Below, piece after piece: positions 41,147-48,980 of a stretch of DNA of 64,000 nt (positions are counted from its first letter, which is position 1; each line of letters begins with the position of its first letter). A program made the position numbers and the translations under genes. A model generated the notes under the pieces. The model saw only the letters and a list, made by a program, of their open reading frames with translations, did no database searches and was not told the DNA's origin. Location: the NCBI GenBank assembly GCA_004557825.1, contig SFFL01000004.1, forward strand, positions 62,001 through 126,000, written 5' to 3'. This DNA is from Bacteroidales bacterium. GTDB taxonomy: Bacteria > Bacteroidota > Bacteroidia > Bacteroidales > Muribaculaceae.

Positions 41147-42598
41147 TTATGCCTTGCGCATTGCGGCAGCGGTGCGGAGGAGGCCGAGGAGCTTGGCGCG
41201 TTTTATCGAGGAGTGGCGGAAGAGGAGTGAGAAGCGCTCTTGCGTGAGGTTCAGGGCTTCTTCAAGGGTGAGGGCCAGTATTTCCGGCCTGGGCAAAAAC
41301 TCTGGCAGCGGCTCCGAGCTGGGCAGAAATTCCGGCAGCGGCTCCTCCGCATTTTTTTCGGGGGCCTGCCGGGCGTCATCGGCTGTAGGGGCGCGATATA
41401 TCGCGGCCGCATCAGGCGAGGCATCTGAAGACAGGAGAGCAGGAGAACAGGCGGGCTCGTTGGGGCGGGAGTGGGGGCAGGCTTCCAGGCAGAGGTCGCA
41501 GCCGTAGATGCGGCCGGCGGGGATGCGGATTCCGGCGGGGATGGGGCCGCGGTGCTCGATGGTGAGGTAGCTCAGGCAGAGGTTGGCGTCGAGGCCGCCT
41601 TGCACGCTGAGGGCTTTATTGGGGCAGGCGTCGATGCATCGGCGGCAGTTGGCGCAGGGATGCATCGCCTGGGCATCTGAAGACAGGAGAACAGGAGAAC
41701 AAGAGGCTGCGCCTGCTTCCGAAGACAGGTGAACAGGAGAAACAGGAGGTTTTGCGGAGAAGGCTTCTTCGGGGGCCATCCGAGCGCTATCAGATGTAGG
41801 GGCGCGATATATCGCGGCTGCATCAGACGAAAGGGCTTTCTCGGGGGCCTTCGGGGCGCGGCCGCGATGTATCGCGCCCCTACAAGCCTGGGAGGCTTCG
41901 GAAATGGGGGGAGGAAAGGGGGAGGATGTGGGGGTGTCGGGAGGGAATGGGGCGGTGGTGACGATTTCGGCGAGGAAGATGTGGGAGCCGATGCCGGGGA
42001 TGATGAGTTGGCGGTGGCGGCCGATGTAGCCGAGGCCTGCTTGGATGGCCCAGAAGCGTTCCATTATCGGTGCGGTGTCGATGCAGATGCGCGCGGGGCA
42101 GCCCGTAGCAGCGGTGATGGCTTCGGCTACGGGTTGGAGTCGGCGGCGGAGCACTTCGTGGTAGTCGTCGCCGAGTGCGTAGCGGGCAAAGAGGAGGCCA
42201 CCGCTTCCTTTCGCCTGGCCGCTATAATAGGGGAAGGCCATAGATATGATGGTGCCTTCTTCGGGGGCGGGAGCGCCCCTACAGGCCTGGGAAGCCAATG
42301 GGGAAGCCTGGGAAGCCAATGGGGAAGTCTGGGAAGCCAATGGGGAAGCCTGGGAAGCCAATGAGGAAGCTTGGGAGGCTGCTGGGGTGGAAGGCTGGTT
42401 GGGGGTGAGGAGGAGGGCGGGGTTGAAGCGGATGGGGAGATGGTGCTCAAGGTATTGCATGGAGGCGTGGCGGCCTTGCGCGAGCCACTGGAGGTAGTGG
42501 TCGCGGGCGGCGTCGCTCACAGGTGCAAGTGGGGCGAAGCCTACGCGGATGGCGCCGGCTTGCCGTAGCTTTTCTATGAGCGAGGCTTTGGTGAGCAC
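41147..42598 (-). CDS. queG: Epoxyqueuosine reductase (QueG) enlarged by several in-frame repeat insertions
   Basis: Cobalamin- and Fe-S-dependent enzyme for the last step of queuosine synthesis in tRNA. Native parts: a GTG start at 42598 (MLTKASLIEKLRQAGAIRVG), YLEHHLPIRFNPALLL, IDTAPIMERFWAIQAGLGYI, GRHRQLIIPGIGSHIFLAEI, the ferredoxin motif CANCRRCIDACPNKAL and the second motif CDLCLEACPHSRP. The protein has 483 residues versus about 310-380 in the family. The excess lies in three blocks: five SPLASQA-type repeats then CRGAP (42262-42395); a block of about 85 residues with AAIYRAP and CSPVLLSSDA (41655-41905); and CSPALLSSDASPDAAAIYRA plus a duplicated EPLPEFLP (41296-41460). All are translated repeats. 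Both 4Fe-4S motifs survive, so function may remain. Confidence 0.9.
   Translation of the reverse strand: MLTKASLIEKLRQAGAIRVGFAPLAPVSDAARDHYLQWLAQGRHASMQYLEHHLPIRFNPALLLTPNQPSTPAASQASSLASQASPLASQTSPLASQASPLASQACRGAPAPEEGTIISMAFPYYSGQAKGSGGLLFARYALGDDYHEVLRRRLQPVAEAITAATGCPARICIDTAPIMERFWAIQAGLGYIGRHRQLIIPGIGSHIFLAEIVTTAPFPPDTPTSSPFPPPISEASQACRGAIHRGRAPKAPEKALSSDAAAIYRAPTSDSARMAPEEAFSAKPPVSPVHLSSEAGAASCSPVLLSSDAQAMHPCANCRRCIDACPNKALSVQGGLDANLCLSYLTIEHRGPIPAGIRIPAGRIYGCDLCLEACPHSRPNEPACSPALLSSDASPDAAAIYRAPTADDARQAPEKNAEEPLPEFLPSSEPLPEFLPRPEILALTLEEALNLTQERFSLLFRHSSIKRAKLLGLLRTAAAMRKA
41296..41460. repeat. Repeat insertion 3 in queG
   Basis: Two direct copies of a roughly 27-base unit (CTGGCAGCGGCTCC-type), then a family A core variant TGTAGGGGCGCGATATATCG with CGGCCGCATC and an inverted CTCCTGT tail. 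Lies after the second cluster motif of QueG. Confidence 0.75.
41655..41905. repeat. Repeat insertion 2 in queG (two facing family A cores)
   Basis: Contains an inverted tail (GAAGACAGGAGAACAGGAGA), a shorter second tail, one core TGTAGGGGCGCGATATATCG at about 41798 and a second, opposite core GCGATGTATCGCGCCCCTAC at about 41865. The two cores face each other. Confidence 0.75.
42262..42395. repeat. Repeat insertion 1 in queG (five 21-base tandem units)
   Basis: GCGCCCCTACAGGCCTGGGA is followed by tandem GGGAAGCCAATGGGGAAGCC-like units, about five, with few differences. They encode SPLASQA repeats on the minus strand. The unit is shared with proA (40255-40300). Confidence 0.8.
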
Positions 42599-42599
42599 A

Positions 42600-42735
42600 A
42601 GTAAATTGAAAATTTAAAATTAAAAATTTAAAATTGCCATCCGGGTGCGGCAAAGGGTCTGCTGCCGGTAGGCGGAAAGGAGAAATGGGGAGCAGGGCGG
42701 CAAAATAATTTTAAATTTTAAATTTTTAATTTATT
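42600..42735. repeat. Family D repeats flanking a short GC spacer
   Basis: Two AT-rich blocks (aaattgaaaatttaaaatta at 42603 and aattttaaattttaaatttt at about 42709) enclose a GC-rich spacer with a partial family A start (GCCATCCGGGTGCGG). Fills the queG/deacetylase gap. Confidence 0.6.
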
Positions 42736-43354
42736 AGAGCATAGGGAGGGGGGCGAAGCTGTAGCCGCGGGATTTTAGCCACTCGATGGCGGCGGGGAGC
42801 ACGGCTTTCATATTCTTTTCGGCTTTGAGGGAGTCGTGGAAGACGATGATGGAGCCGTTGCGGGCGTAGCGTTTTACGTTGGCGAGGACTTTCTCGGGGG
42901 TGAGTTTTTTGGAGTAGTCGCGGGTGACCAGATCGTACATCACGATGTTGTAGCGGTCTTTGATGGCGCGTGCCTGGCGCCAGCGGAGCAGGCCGTGGGG
43001 TGGCCGGAAGAGGGGGCTGTCGATAAATTCGTTGGCTTCGGAGATGTCGTGCATGTATCTGTAGGAGGTCACTTTCATTCCTTGCAGATGGTGCATGGTG
43101 TGGTTGCCTACGCTATGGCCTCGGCTGCGCACTTCCTGTAGGAGCTGGGGGTTGCGCGCTACGTTGTCGCCCACCATAAAGAATGTGGCTTTGATGCCGT
43201 AGTGGTCGAGGGTGTCGAGCACCCAGGGGGTGACTTCGGGGATGGGACCGTCGTCGAAGGTGAGGAAGACGGTTTTTTCTTTGTTCTTTTTCAATCGCCA
43301 GATGGCTTCGGGGAAGAGGAGGCGGTAGAACAGGGGCGGTCGTTCAATAAGCAT
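42734..43354 (-). CDS. Polysaccharide deacetylase family protein (NodB homology)
   Basis: A 206-residue carbohydrate esterase 4-type enzyme that removes N-acetyl groups from a glycan or peptidoglycan. NodB motifs are present in order: FLTFDDGPIPEVT (motif 1, the general base Asp and metal Asp), SVGNHTMHHLQG (motif 2, HxxxH-type metal ligands), FRPPHGLLRW (motif 3) and VMYDLVTRDYSKKLT, IVFHDSLKAEKN (motifs 4-5). No signal peptide is obvious, although the first 20 residues include a short hydrophobic stretch, so the site of action is uncertain. It starts 10 bases after the DUF2723 gene on the same strand, an operon-like spacing. Confidence 0.88.
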   Translation of the reverse strand: MLIERPPLFYRLLFPEAIWRLKKNKEKTVFLTFDDGPIPEVTPWVLDTLDHYGIKATFFMVGDNVARNPQLLQEVRSRGHSVGNHTMHHLQGMKVTSYRYMHDISEANEFIDSPLFRPPHGLLRWRQARAIKDRYNIVMYDLVTRDYSKKLTPEKVLANVKRYARNGSIIVFHDSLKAEKNMKAVLPAAIEWLKSRGYSFAPLPML

Positions 43355-43364
43355 AGGCGGTGGG

Positions 43365-46300
43365 TTAGGCGCGGTCGCGGAGGTATAGCTGGACTTCGTT
43401 GAGGTCGATGCCGCGCTTGAGGAGATTGGCCTGAAGCGCTTCGAGGTCGCCGCCTTCTTCTATATAGAGCTGCATGAGCAGGAAGAGGTAGGTGGGGACG
43501 TAGCGGTCGGCACTTGAGAGGCCGGGGAAGCCGCTGCCGGGAAGGGCGCGCTGGAGCTCTTTGAAGTAGGGGAGGTAGGCGCCGTAGCGGGCGATTTCAT
43601 TTGCTACGATTTGCATGCCTTTGTCGTGGAGCAGCTTGGGATCGGGCAGGCCTTGCACACCAGCACCGGCCTTAGCACCATCATCAGCACCAGCCTGGGA
43701 GGCTTTTTCCTGGAGGGAGGTAATGGCGGTGGCGAGGAGAAGGTATGTGTCGGCAATCTGGTAGCCGATCTGGATGCTGTAGGGCGATACGCGGGTGGGG
43801 AGTTTCTCCTCGATGAGGTTGAGAATGTCGATGGCTTTGCGGTAGCGGTCGGCGGCGTAGGCAGTGCTGTCGGGGTATGCAAGGTTGGCCGCGGCGCCTT
43901 CGCGGTAGAGGCTCATGGCGAGGTCGGCCATCGAGGAGCGGTGCGTGGTGACCATTCGGCGGACGGTTTCGTCGAGGTAGATTTTGCCATCCTTGCCGAG
44001 TTTGTCGAGGCCTCCCCAGCGGAATTTGGTGGTGATGTTGTCATACATCTTGTCGGTGTCGATCCAGGGTTCGTTGGTGCCTTCGGGGTTTACGATGGGG
44101 CTAACCTGGTAAGACAGGCCGGTGTTGCGCAGATATGGCGACAGGGAGAGGTAATATTCGTCGGGGACGGTCATAGCGAAGTAGGCGGGACGGTTCCAGC
44201 CGTTCTTGGCCTGAGTGGCGATCATATCGAGCGAGAGAGCCTGGCTCAGGGTGATGCCGCCTACGGGGTTCTTGGGGTCGTCGGCGAGAGTGAGGCCGAT
44301 GAATTCCTCGGCAGCGGGTGCTTCTTTAGCGGAGATTACTCCGGCTTTGACGGCTGCGTCGAGGTTGGAGGGGATGGCGATGTTGGGATAGCGCATCACA
44401 CGAGAGCCTCGGAACATAGCCTTGGGGTTGTGGTAGAGGTCGTCGAGCGAAGTGAATACGTCGACGAAAGTGCTGTCCTGGTTTTCGCTGTCGAAGTAGC
44501 AGAACTGCATGCGCTTGTAGGCGTAGTCGGCGGGTTTGGCTAATGTGGGGATTCCGGCGGCGCCGTCGGTGGCGGTGCGCATCTGGTTGGCGTACCAGTC
44601 GGTGGTGAGGTATGAGAGGTTGACCACACGCACGTCGGTGCGGTAACCTTCCACTTCCTGGGCATACCAGAGGGGGAATGTGTCGTTGTCGCCGTTGGTG
44701 AAGATTATGCCGTTGGGGGCGATGCTTGAGAGGTAGTTCATACCGAAGTCGCGAGTGGTGTATCGGCCTGAGCGGTCGTGGTCATCCCAGGTCTGCGACA
44801 CCATCTGGAGGGGTATGGCCAGGGCTACCACAGCGCAGGCGATGGCGCAGGCGAGGCCTTTCTTGCCACCGTCGGGGATCGGGTCATTTTCTGCATCTTC
44901 AGCGGCGGACTTGCCGTCGGCGGCCTTCTTGTTCTTCAGGAGCCAGCCGAGGAGCGCCCAAAGGCCTGCCACACCCATACCGATCCAGATGGCGAAGGCG
45001 TAGAAGGAGCCGGCGAAGGCGTAGTCGCGTTCACGTGGCTGCAGAGGCGGCTGGTTGAGGTATAGCACGATGGCCAGACCGGTCATAAAGAAGAAGAAAA
45101 ATATCACCCAGAACTGCTCGATGCCTCGCTTGGAGCAGAAAGCCTGCCAGGTGAGGCCGATGATTCCCATCAGCAGGGGGAGCATATAGAATACGTTGTG
45201 GCCCTTGTTGCCCTTGCCGTATTCATCGGGGAGCAGCTCCTGGTTGCCCAGGCGGGCGTTGTCGATGAAAGGAATACCGGAGATCCAGTTGCCGCGGTTG
45301 GCCTGCCCTTCACCGGCGTAGTCGTTCTGTCGGCCGGCGAAATTCCACATGAAATAGCGCCAGTACATATAGTTGACCTGGTAGTTGAAGAAATACTGCA
45401 GGTTCTGGCGGAATGATGGGCGCTTGAGCACGGTCTCCTGCAGGACGTTGCCGTCGCGGTCGACGAGCTGCGGGGCGTTGACCGATTCGAGGTCGTCTTC
45501 GCTTGCTCCGATCCACTCCATATATCCCACGGGGTGAGAGCCGGCGGAGGAGTACATGCGGGGGAAGAGCATTTTTGGAGTGAGGTCGTATTTGGTGTCG
45601 CCGGGGGTGGCGATATACTCGTCGGACTGTCCGTCGACGGTTTTCACCACCTTGGTGTAGACATCTTTGGCGGGAGTGCGCACCACGTCGTAGCTATATC
45701 CGTCGGCCGAAGGGGTGTACATCACCGTGGAGGTGAATGCCGGGCCGTAGAGGAGGGGTGTCTCGCCGTACTGTTCGCGGGAGAGGTATGAGCCGAGGGA
45801 GAACACGTTGTCGGGCGCGTTCTGGTTCATCGGGGGATTAGCGTGGGAGCGGATTAGCAGGAGGGCATAGGAGGAGTATCCGGCGAAAATCACCAGGATG
45901 CTCAGTGATGCGATGGTGAGGATGCGCACGGGGAGCTTTTTCACGCCCCAGAGGAAGAAGGCGAGAGCGCCCAGGAGAATTACCGGCACTACGATGCTGC
46001 TGCCGATGAATGGGATGCCGGAAAGGAGCACGGCCAGCAGGAAGGAGATGCGGATGGCATTGGCTGATTTCTGCTGATAGAGGGTGCGGATGCTCCAGAT
46101 GCTTACGGCGATGAAGAGCACGGTGTAGACCAGTACGCCCACATTGTAGCTGCATCCGAGGGTGTTGACGAAGAAGAGCTCGAAGCTCTGGGCCACCTCG
46201 ATGAATCCGGGCACGAGGCCGAAGAGAATCAGGGCCACGATGGCGGCGGCGATAGCCAGAGCGATGAGCGACCCGGTGGCGGTGGTGTTGCGGAACTTGC

Positions 46301-46928
46301 GGTAATATATCACCAGCACGATGGCGGGGATGCAGAGCAGGTTGAGCAGGTGCACGGCGATGCTCACACCTATGATGTAGGCGATGAAGATGAGATAGCG
46401 GTCGCTGTGTGGCTGGTCGGCGCGGTTCTCCCACTTGAGGATGAGCCAGAACACCAGCGCGGTGCATAACGATGAGAAGGCGTAGACTTCACCCTCGACG
46501 GCTGAGAACCAGAAGGTGTCGCTCCAGGTATAGGCCAAAGCGCCGCAGATGCCCGAGCCGAAAATCACCAGCATCTTGGTGAGGGAGATTTCGGTGGCGT
46601 CGTAGCGCACAATCAGGCGCTTCACCAGGTGGGTGATGGTCCAGAACAGGAGCAGGATGGTGCCGGCAGAGAGCAGGGCCGACATCGAGTTGACCATCAG
46701 GGCGTACTTGGTGACATCGCCCCCGGCGAAGTTGATGAAGAACCGAGCGGCGAGCATAAAGATAGGGTTGCCCGGCGGGTGGCCCACTTCGAGCTTGGCA
46801 CCCTGCGAGATGAATTCGGGGCAGTCCCAGAAGCTGGCGGTCGGTTCGACGGTCAGCAGATATGTAGCGGCGGCCACTACGAAGCAGAGCCAGCCCAGCA
46901 CATCGTTGTAAAGTCTGTATTTTTTCAC
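43365..46928 (-). CDS. DUF2723 multi-pass membrane protein (GT-C glycosyltransferase-like)
   Basis: Large membrane protein of family DUF2723, related by fold to GT-C O-mannosyltransferases and to eukaryotic TMEM260. Conserved features are TVEPTASFWDCPEFISQGAK with the acidic pair in the first luminal loop, and KLEVGHPPGNPIFMLAARFF. About a dozen helices occupy the first 750 residues; GIIFTNGDNDTFPLWYAQEV and the rest form a soluble C-terminal domain. I take a GTG start at 46928 (MKKYRLYNDVLGW) because it matches family N-termini as I recall them, and the longer frame to 47066 begins upstream of a promoter box. Length is then 1187 residues. Substrates unknown. Confidence 0.82.
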   Translation of the reverse strand: MKKYRLYNDVLGWLCFVVAAATYLLTVEPTASFWDCPEFISQGAKLEVGHPPGNPIFMLAARFFINFAGGDVTKYALMVNSMSALLSAGTILLLFWTITHLVKRLIVRYDATEISLTKMLVIFGSGICGALAYTWSDTFWFSAVEGEVYAFSSLCTALVFWLILKWENRADQPHSDRYLIFIAYIIGVSIAVHLLNLLCIPAIVLVIYYRKFRNTTATGSLIALAIAAAIVALILFGLVPGFIEVAQSFELFFVNTLGCSYNVGVLVYTVLFIAVSIWSIRTLYQQKSANAIRISFLLAVLLSGIPFIGSSIVVPVILLGALAFFLWGVKKLPVRILTIASLSILVIFAGYSSYALLLIRSHANPPMNQNAPDNVFSLGSYLSREQYGETPLLYGPAFTSTVMYTPSADGYSYDVVRTPAKDVYTKVVKTVDGQSDEYIATPGDTKYDLTPKMLFPRMYSSAGSHPVGYMEWIGASEDDLESVNAPQLVDRDGNVLQETVLKRPSFRQNLQYFFNYQVNYMYWRYFMWNFAGRQNDYAGEGQANRGNWISGIPFIDNARLGNQELLPDEYGKGNKGHNVFYMLPLLMGIIGLTWQAFCSKRGIEQFWVIFFFFFMTGLAIVLYLNQPPLQPRERDYAFAGSFYAFAIWIGMGVAGLWALLGWLLKNKKAADGKSAAEDAENDPIPDGGKKGLACAIACAVVALAIPLQMVSQTWDDHDRSGRYTTRDFGMNYLSSIAPNGIIFTNGDNDTFPLWYAQEVEGYRTDVRVVNLSYLTTDWYANQMRTATDGAAGIPTLAKPADYAYKRMQFCYFDSENQDSTFVDVFTSLDDLYHNPKAMFRGSRVMRYPNIAIPSNLDAAVKAGVISAKEAPAAEEFIGLTLADDPKNPVGGITLSQALSLDMIATQAKNGWNRPAYFAMTVPDEYYLSLSPYLRNTGLSYQVSPIVNPEGTNEPWIDTDKMYDNITTKFRWGGLDKLGKDGKIYLDETVRRMVTTHRSSMADLAMSLYREGAAANLAYPDSTAYAADRYRKAIDILNLIEEKLPTRVSPYSIQIGYQIADTYLLLATAITSLQEKASQAGADDGAKAGAGVQGLPDPKLLHDKGMQIVANEIARYGAYLPYFKELQRALPGSGFPGLSSADRYVPTYLFLLMQLYIEEGGDLEALQANLLKRGIDLNEVQLYLRDRA

Positions 46929-47026
46929 AAGTGTATACTTGGGTTTGTGAGAGTTCAAGAAATCTCCCTGCAATCGGCGGGGAGCAGTGCAACTACCTGC
47001 AATAGCGGGAGGATTGAAATATCGTG

Positions 47027-47034
47027 CAAAATTA
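47027..47034 (-). promoter_or_regulatory. -7 promoter box for the DUF2723 gene
   Basis: TAATTTTG on the minus strand matches TAnnTTTG. It excludes the ATG at 47066 and leaves a leader of about 92 nt before the GTG at 46928. Confidence 0.45.
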
Positions 47035-47095
47035 ACAAAAGTGCTCCAACTGCCCAAAAATTTCACCTAAATTAATAGATAGCCCCTCCGCGAGG

Positions 47096-47126
47096 TTGCG
47101 CAATTGCCGGAAATTGCATAAATTTG
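47096..47126 (+). promoter_or_regulatory. Bacteroidetes-type promoter for the DUF4254-GT9 operon
   Basis: TTG at 47096-47098 and TAAATTTG at 47119-47126 are separated by 20 bases, matching the -33/-7 consensus. The ATG follows at 47151. Confidence 0.6.
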
Positions 47127-47150
47127 CGGGAATGATAAATGTAATGAAAT

Positions 47151-47813
47151 ATGAGTAAGAATATTGAACAGAATACTGAGAAGAATATTGAAAAAAATAT
47201 TGAAAAGATTATAGAGGGGTTTGCGGGGCGCGCAAATGATATTTTCGACCGTGCTACCGCCGACTATCATATCACCGACAGCATAGATGCGCCGGTGCCG
47301 CAGCCGTTTGCCGGTTTTGAGGCCGTGCTTTATGGCAAGAACTGGATTGATGTGGCGCAGTGGCATATGGAGGATCTTATCCGCGACCCGGAGATTGAGC
47401 CGGCTGCCGGGATGGTGCTGAAGCATCGGATCGATGCTTCGAATCAGGACCGTACCGACAAGGTGGAGGAGATTGACAGTTTCTTCCGCGATCTGTTTGC
47501 CGAGGTGAAGCCGCTGGAGGGTGCTACAATCAACACTGAGAGTCCGGCGTGGGCTATCGACCGTCTGTCGATTCTGGCTGTGAAGATTTATCATATGCGT
47601 CAGGAGACCGAGCGTACCGATGCTTCGGCCGAGCATATTGCGCGTTGTCGCGGGAAGTTGGCTGTTCTGCTGGAACAGCGCACCGACCTTTCGCAGGCTA
47701 TCGACGACCTGCTGGCCGACATCGCTGCCGGCCGGAAGTATATGAAGGTTTACCGGCAGATGAAAATGTATAACGATGCCGACACCAATCCGGTGCTTTA
47801 TGCAAAGAAGTAA
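47151..47813 (+). CDS. DUF4254 family protein
   Basis: A 220-residue soluble protein of family DUF4254, found in Bacteroidetes and commonly beside heptosyltransferase-like genes; activity unknown. The first 25 residues are a charged repeat (NIEKNIEKNIEKIIEG) that could form a coiled coil and arises from repeated aatattgaaaa words. The conserved body runs from NWIDVAQWHMEDLIRDPEIE through LKHRIDASNQDRTDKVEEID to MKVYRQMKMYNDADTNPVLY and is all helical in character. The GT9 gene follows after 36 bases. The pairing suggests a shared role in LPS or glycan synthesis (inference). Confidence 0.85.
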   Translation: MSKNIEQNTEKNIEKNIEKIIEGFAGRANDIFDRATADYHITDSIDAPVPQPFAGFEAVLYGKNWIDVAQWHMEDLIRDPEIEPAAGMVLKHRIDASNQDRTDKVEEIDSFFRDLFAEVKPLEGATINTESPAWAIDRLSILAVKIYHMRQETERTDASAEHIARCRGKLAVLLEQRTDLSQAIDDLLADIAAGRKYMKVYRQMKMYNDADTNPVLYAKK

Positions 47814-47865
47814 GGCTCGGGTGAATTACTAATCAAGGCCTGGTGCTTTATGCAAAGAAATAAGG
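47792..47865 (+). repeat. Direct duplication spanning the DUF4254 end and the GT9 start
   Basis: GGTGCTTTATGCAAAGAA plus (G/A)TAAGG occurs at 47792-47815 and again at 47842-47865 with one difference, 50 bases apart. In the first copy it encodes the C-terminus VLYAKK-stop; in the second the ATG inside it starts the GT9 reading frame. Confidence 0.8.
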
Positions 47866-48938
47866 AAAACAGCGGCGAGAACAATCCGCGGGGTGTGAAG
47901 AGTGTGCTGCTGACGCGCTTTTCGGCTCTCGGGGATGTGGCAATGACGGTGCCGGTGGTCTATAGTGCCTGCCGGTGCTATCCCGACGTGCGCTTCACGA
48001 TGGTGACGCGGCGGTCGATGTCGTCGCTTTTTATCAATACGCCGGAGAATCTGCGCGTAATTGCCGTGAACACCGAGGATTACGAGGGCGTGAGCGGCCT
48101 GCGCCGCCTGCTGCGCGAGCTTCAGGACGAGGTGCACTTCGATGCGTATATCGACTTGCACGATGTGCTGCGTACGAAGGTTTTCGCCTTGCTGTGCCGC
48201 CTGAAAGGGATTCCGGTGACGGTAATCCGGAAGGGGCGCAAGGGAAAACGCGCCCTCACACGGCGGCGCAACAAGCTGCTGCTGCCGCTGATCTCCACGC
48301 GTGCGCGCTACCGACAGGCGTTTCACCGGATGGGGCTGCCTGTGGAGAACCGGTTCGAGGGGCTGTTTGCCTCGGCTCCGGGCGGAAAAGGCGACCCGGC
48401 GGTGTTTGCCCACGTGACGGCCGCGAAGCAGCCGGGCGAGCGCTGGGTAGGTATAGCGCCCTTTGCCAAGCATGAGGGAAAGATTTATCCTCCGGAGATG
48501 ATGGAGGAGGTGGTGAAGGCCCTGAGCAACAGGGGCGACACCCGTGTATTTCTCTTCGGCGGCGGTGAGCGCGAGCGCGAGGTGCTCGGCGACTGGGCTG
48601 CGCGGTATCCGCGTGTGACGTCGCTGGCCGAGAACCGTCTGGGCTTCCCGGTGGAGCTGGCGCTGGCCTCGTGGCTCGACGTGATGGTGTCGATGGACTC
48701 GGCCAATATGCACCTGGCGTCGCTGGTGTGCACGCCTGTGGTGAGCGTATGGGGCGCCACGCACCCCTACTGCGGCTTCAAGGGATGGCGGCAGAAAGAG
48801 GCCGACATAGTGCAGCTGCCGATGACCTGCCGCCCCTGCTCGGTGTTCGGCAACAAGCCATGCCACAGGGGCGACTATCAGTGCCTGCGCGGCATCCAGC
48901 CGCAGCAGATTCTCAGCCGGGTGGAGTGCTATCTCTGA
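47850..48938 (+). CDS. Glycosyltransferase family 9 (heptosyltransferase-like)
   Basis: A 362-residue GT-B enzyme of family GT9, which transfers heptose or a related sugar to the LPS core. The N-terminal domain begins SVLLTRFSALGDVAMTVPVV, the usual GT9 opening, and the C-terminal half holds WVGIAPFAKHEGKIYPPEMM, VFLFGGGEREREVL and DVMVSMDSANMHLASLVCTP, with the conserved DSAxMH donor-site motif. The first 18 residues (MQRNKENSGENN) are not conserved and start within a duplicated segment; GTG codons near 47895 are an alternative start. It is in an operon with the DUF4254 gene. Acceptor unknown. Confidence 0.88.
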   Translation: MQRNKENSGENNPRGVKSVLLTRFSALGDVAMTVPVVYSACRCYPDVRFTMVTRRSMSSLFINTPENLRVIAVNTEDYEGVSGLRRLLRELQDEVHFDAYIDLHDVLRTKVFALLCRLKGIPVTVIRKGRKGKRALTRRRNKLLLPLISTRARYRQAFHRMGLPVENRFEGLFASAPGGKGDPAVFAHVTAAKQPGERWVGIAPFAKHEGKIYPPEMMEEVVKALSNRGDTRVFLFGGGEREREVLGDWAARYPRVTSLAENRLGFPVELALASWLDVMVSMDSANMHLASLVCTPVVSVWGATHPYCGFKGWRQKEADIVQLPMTCRPCSVFGNKPCHRGDYQCLRGIQPQQILSRVECYL

Positions 48939-48980
48939 CGGCGGGGGAAACTTTGACGCGATTTTATCTGTTATAACAGT

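Noticed and set aside
42262..42395. Regular 21-base tandem units resembling a small CRISPR array
   Set aside because: Units are contiguous without unique spacers, lie inside queG in frame, and no cas genes are present.
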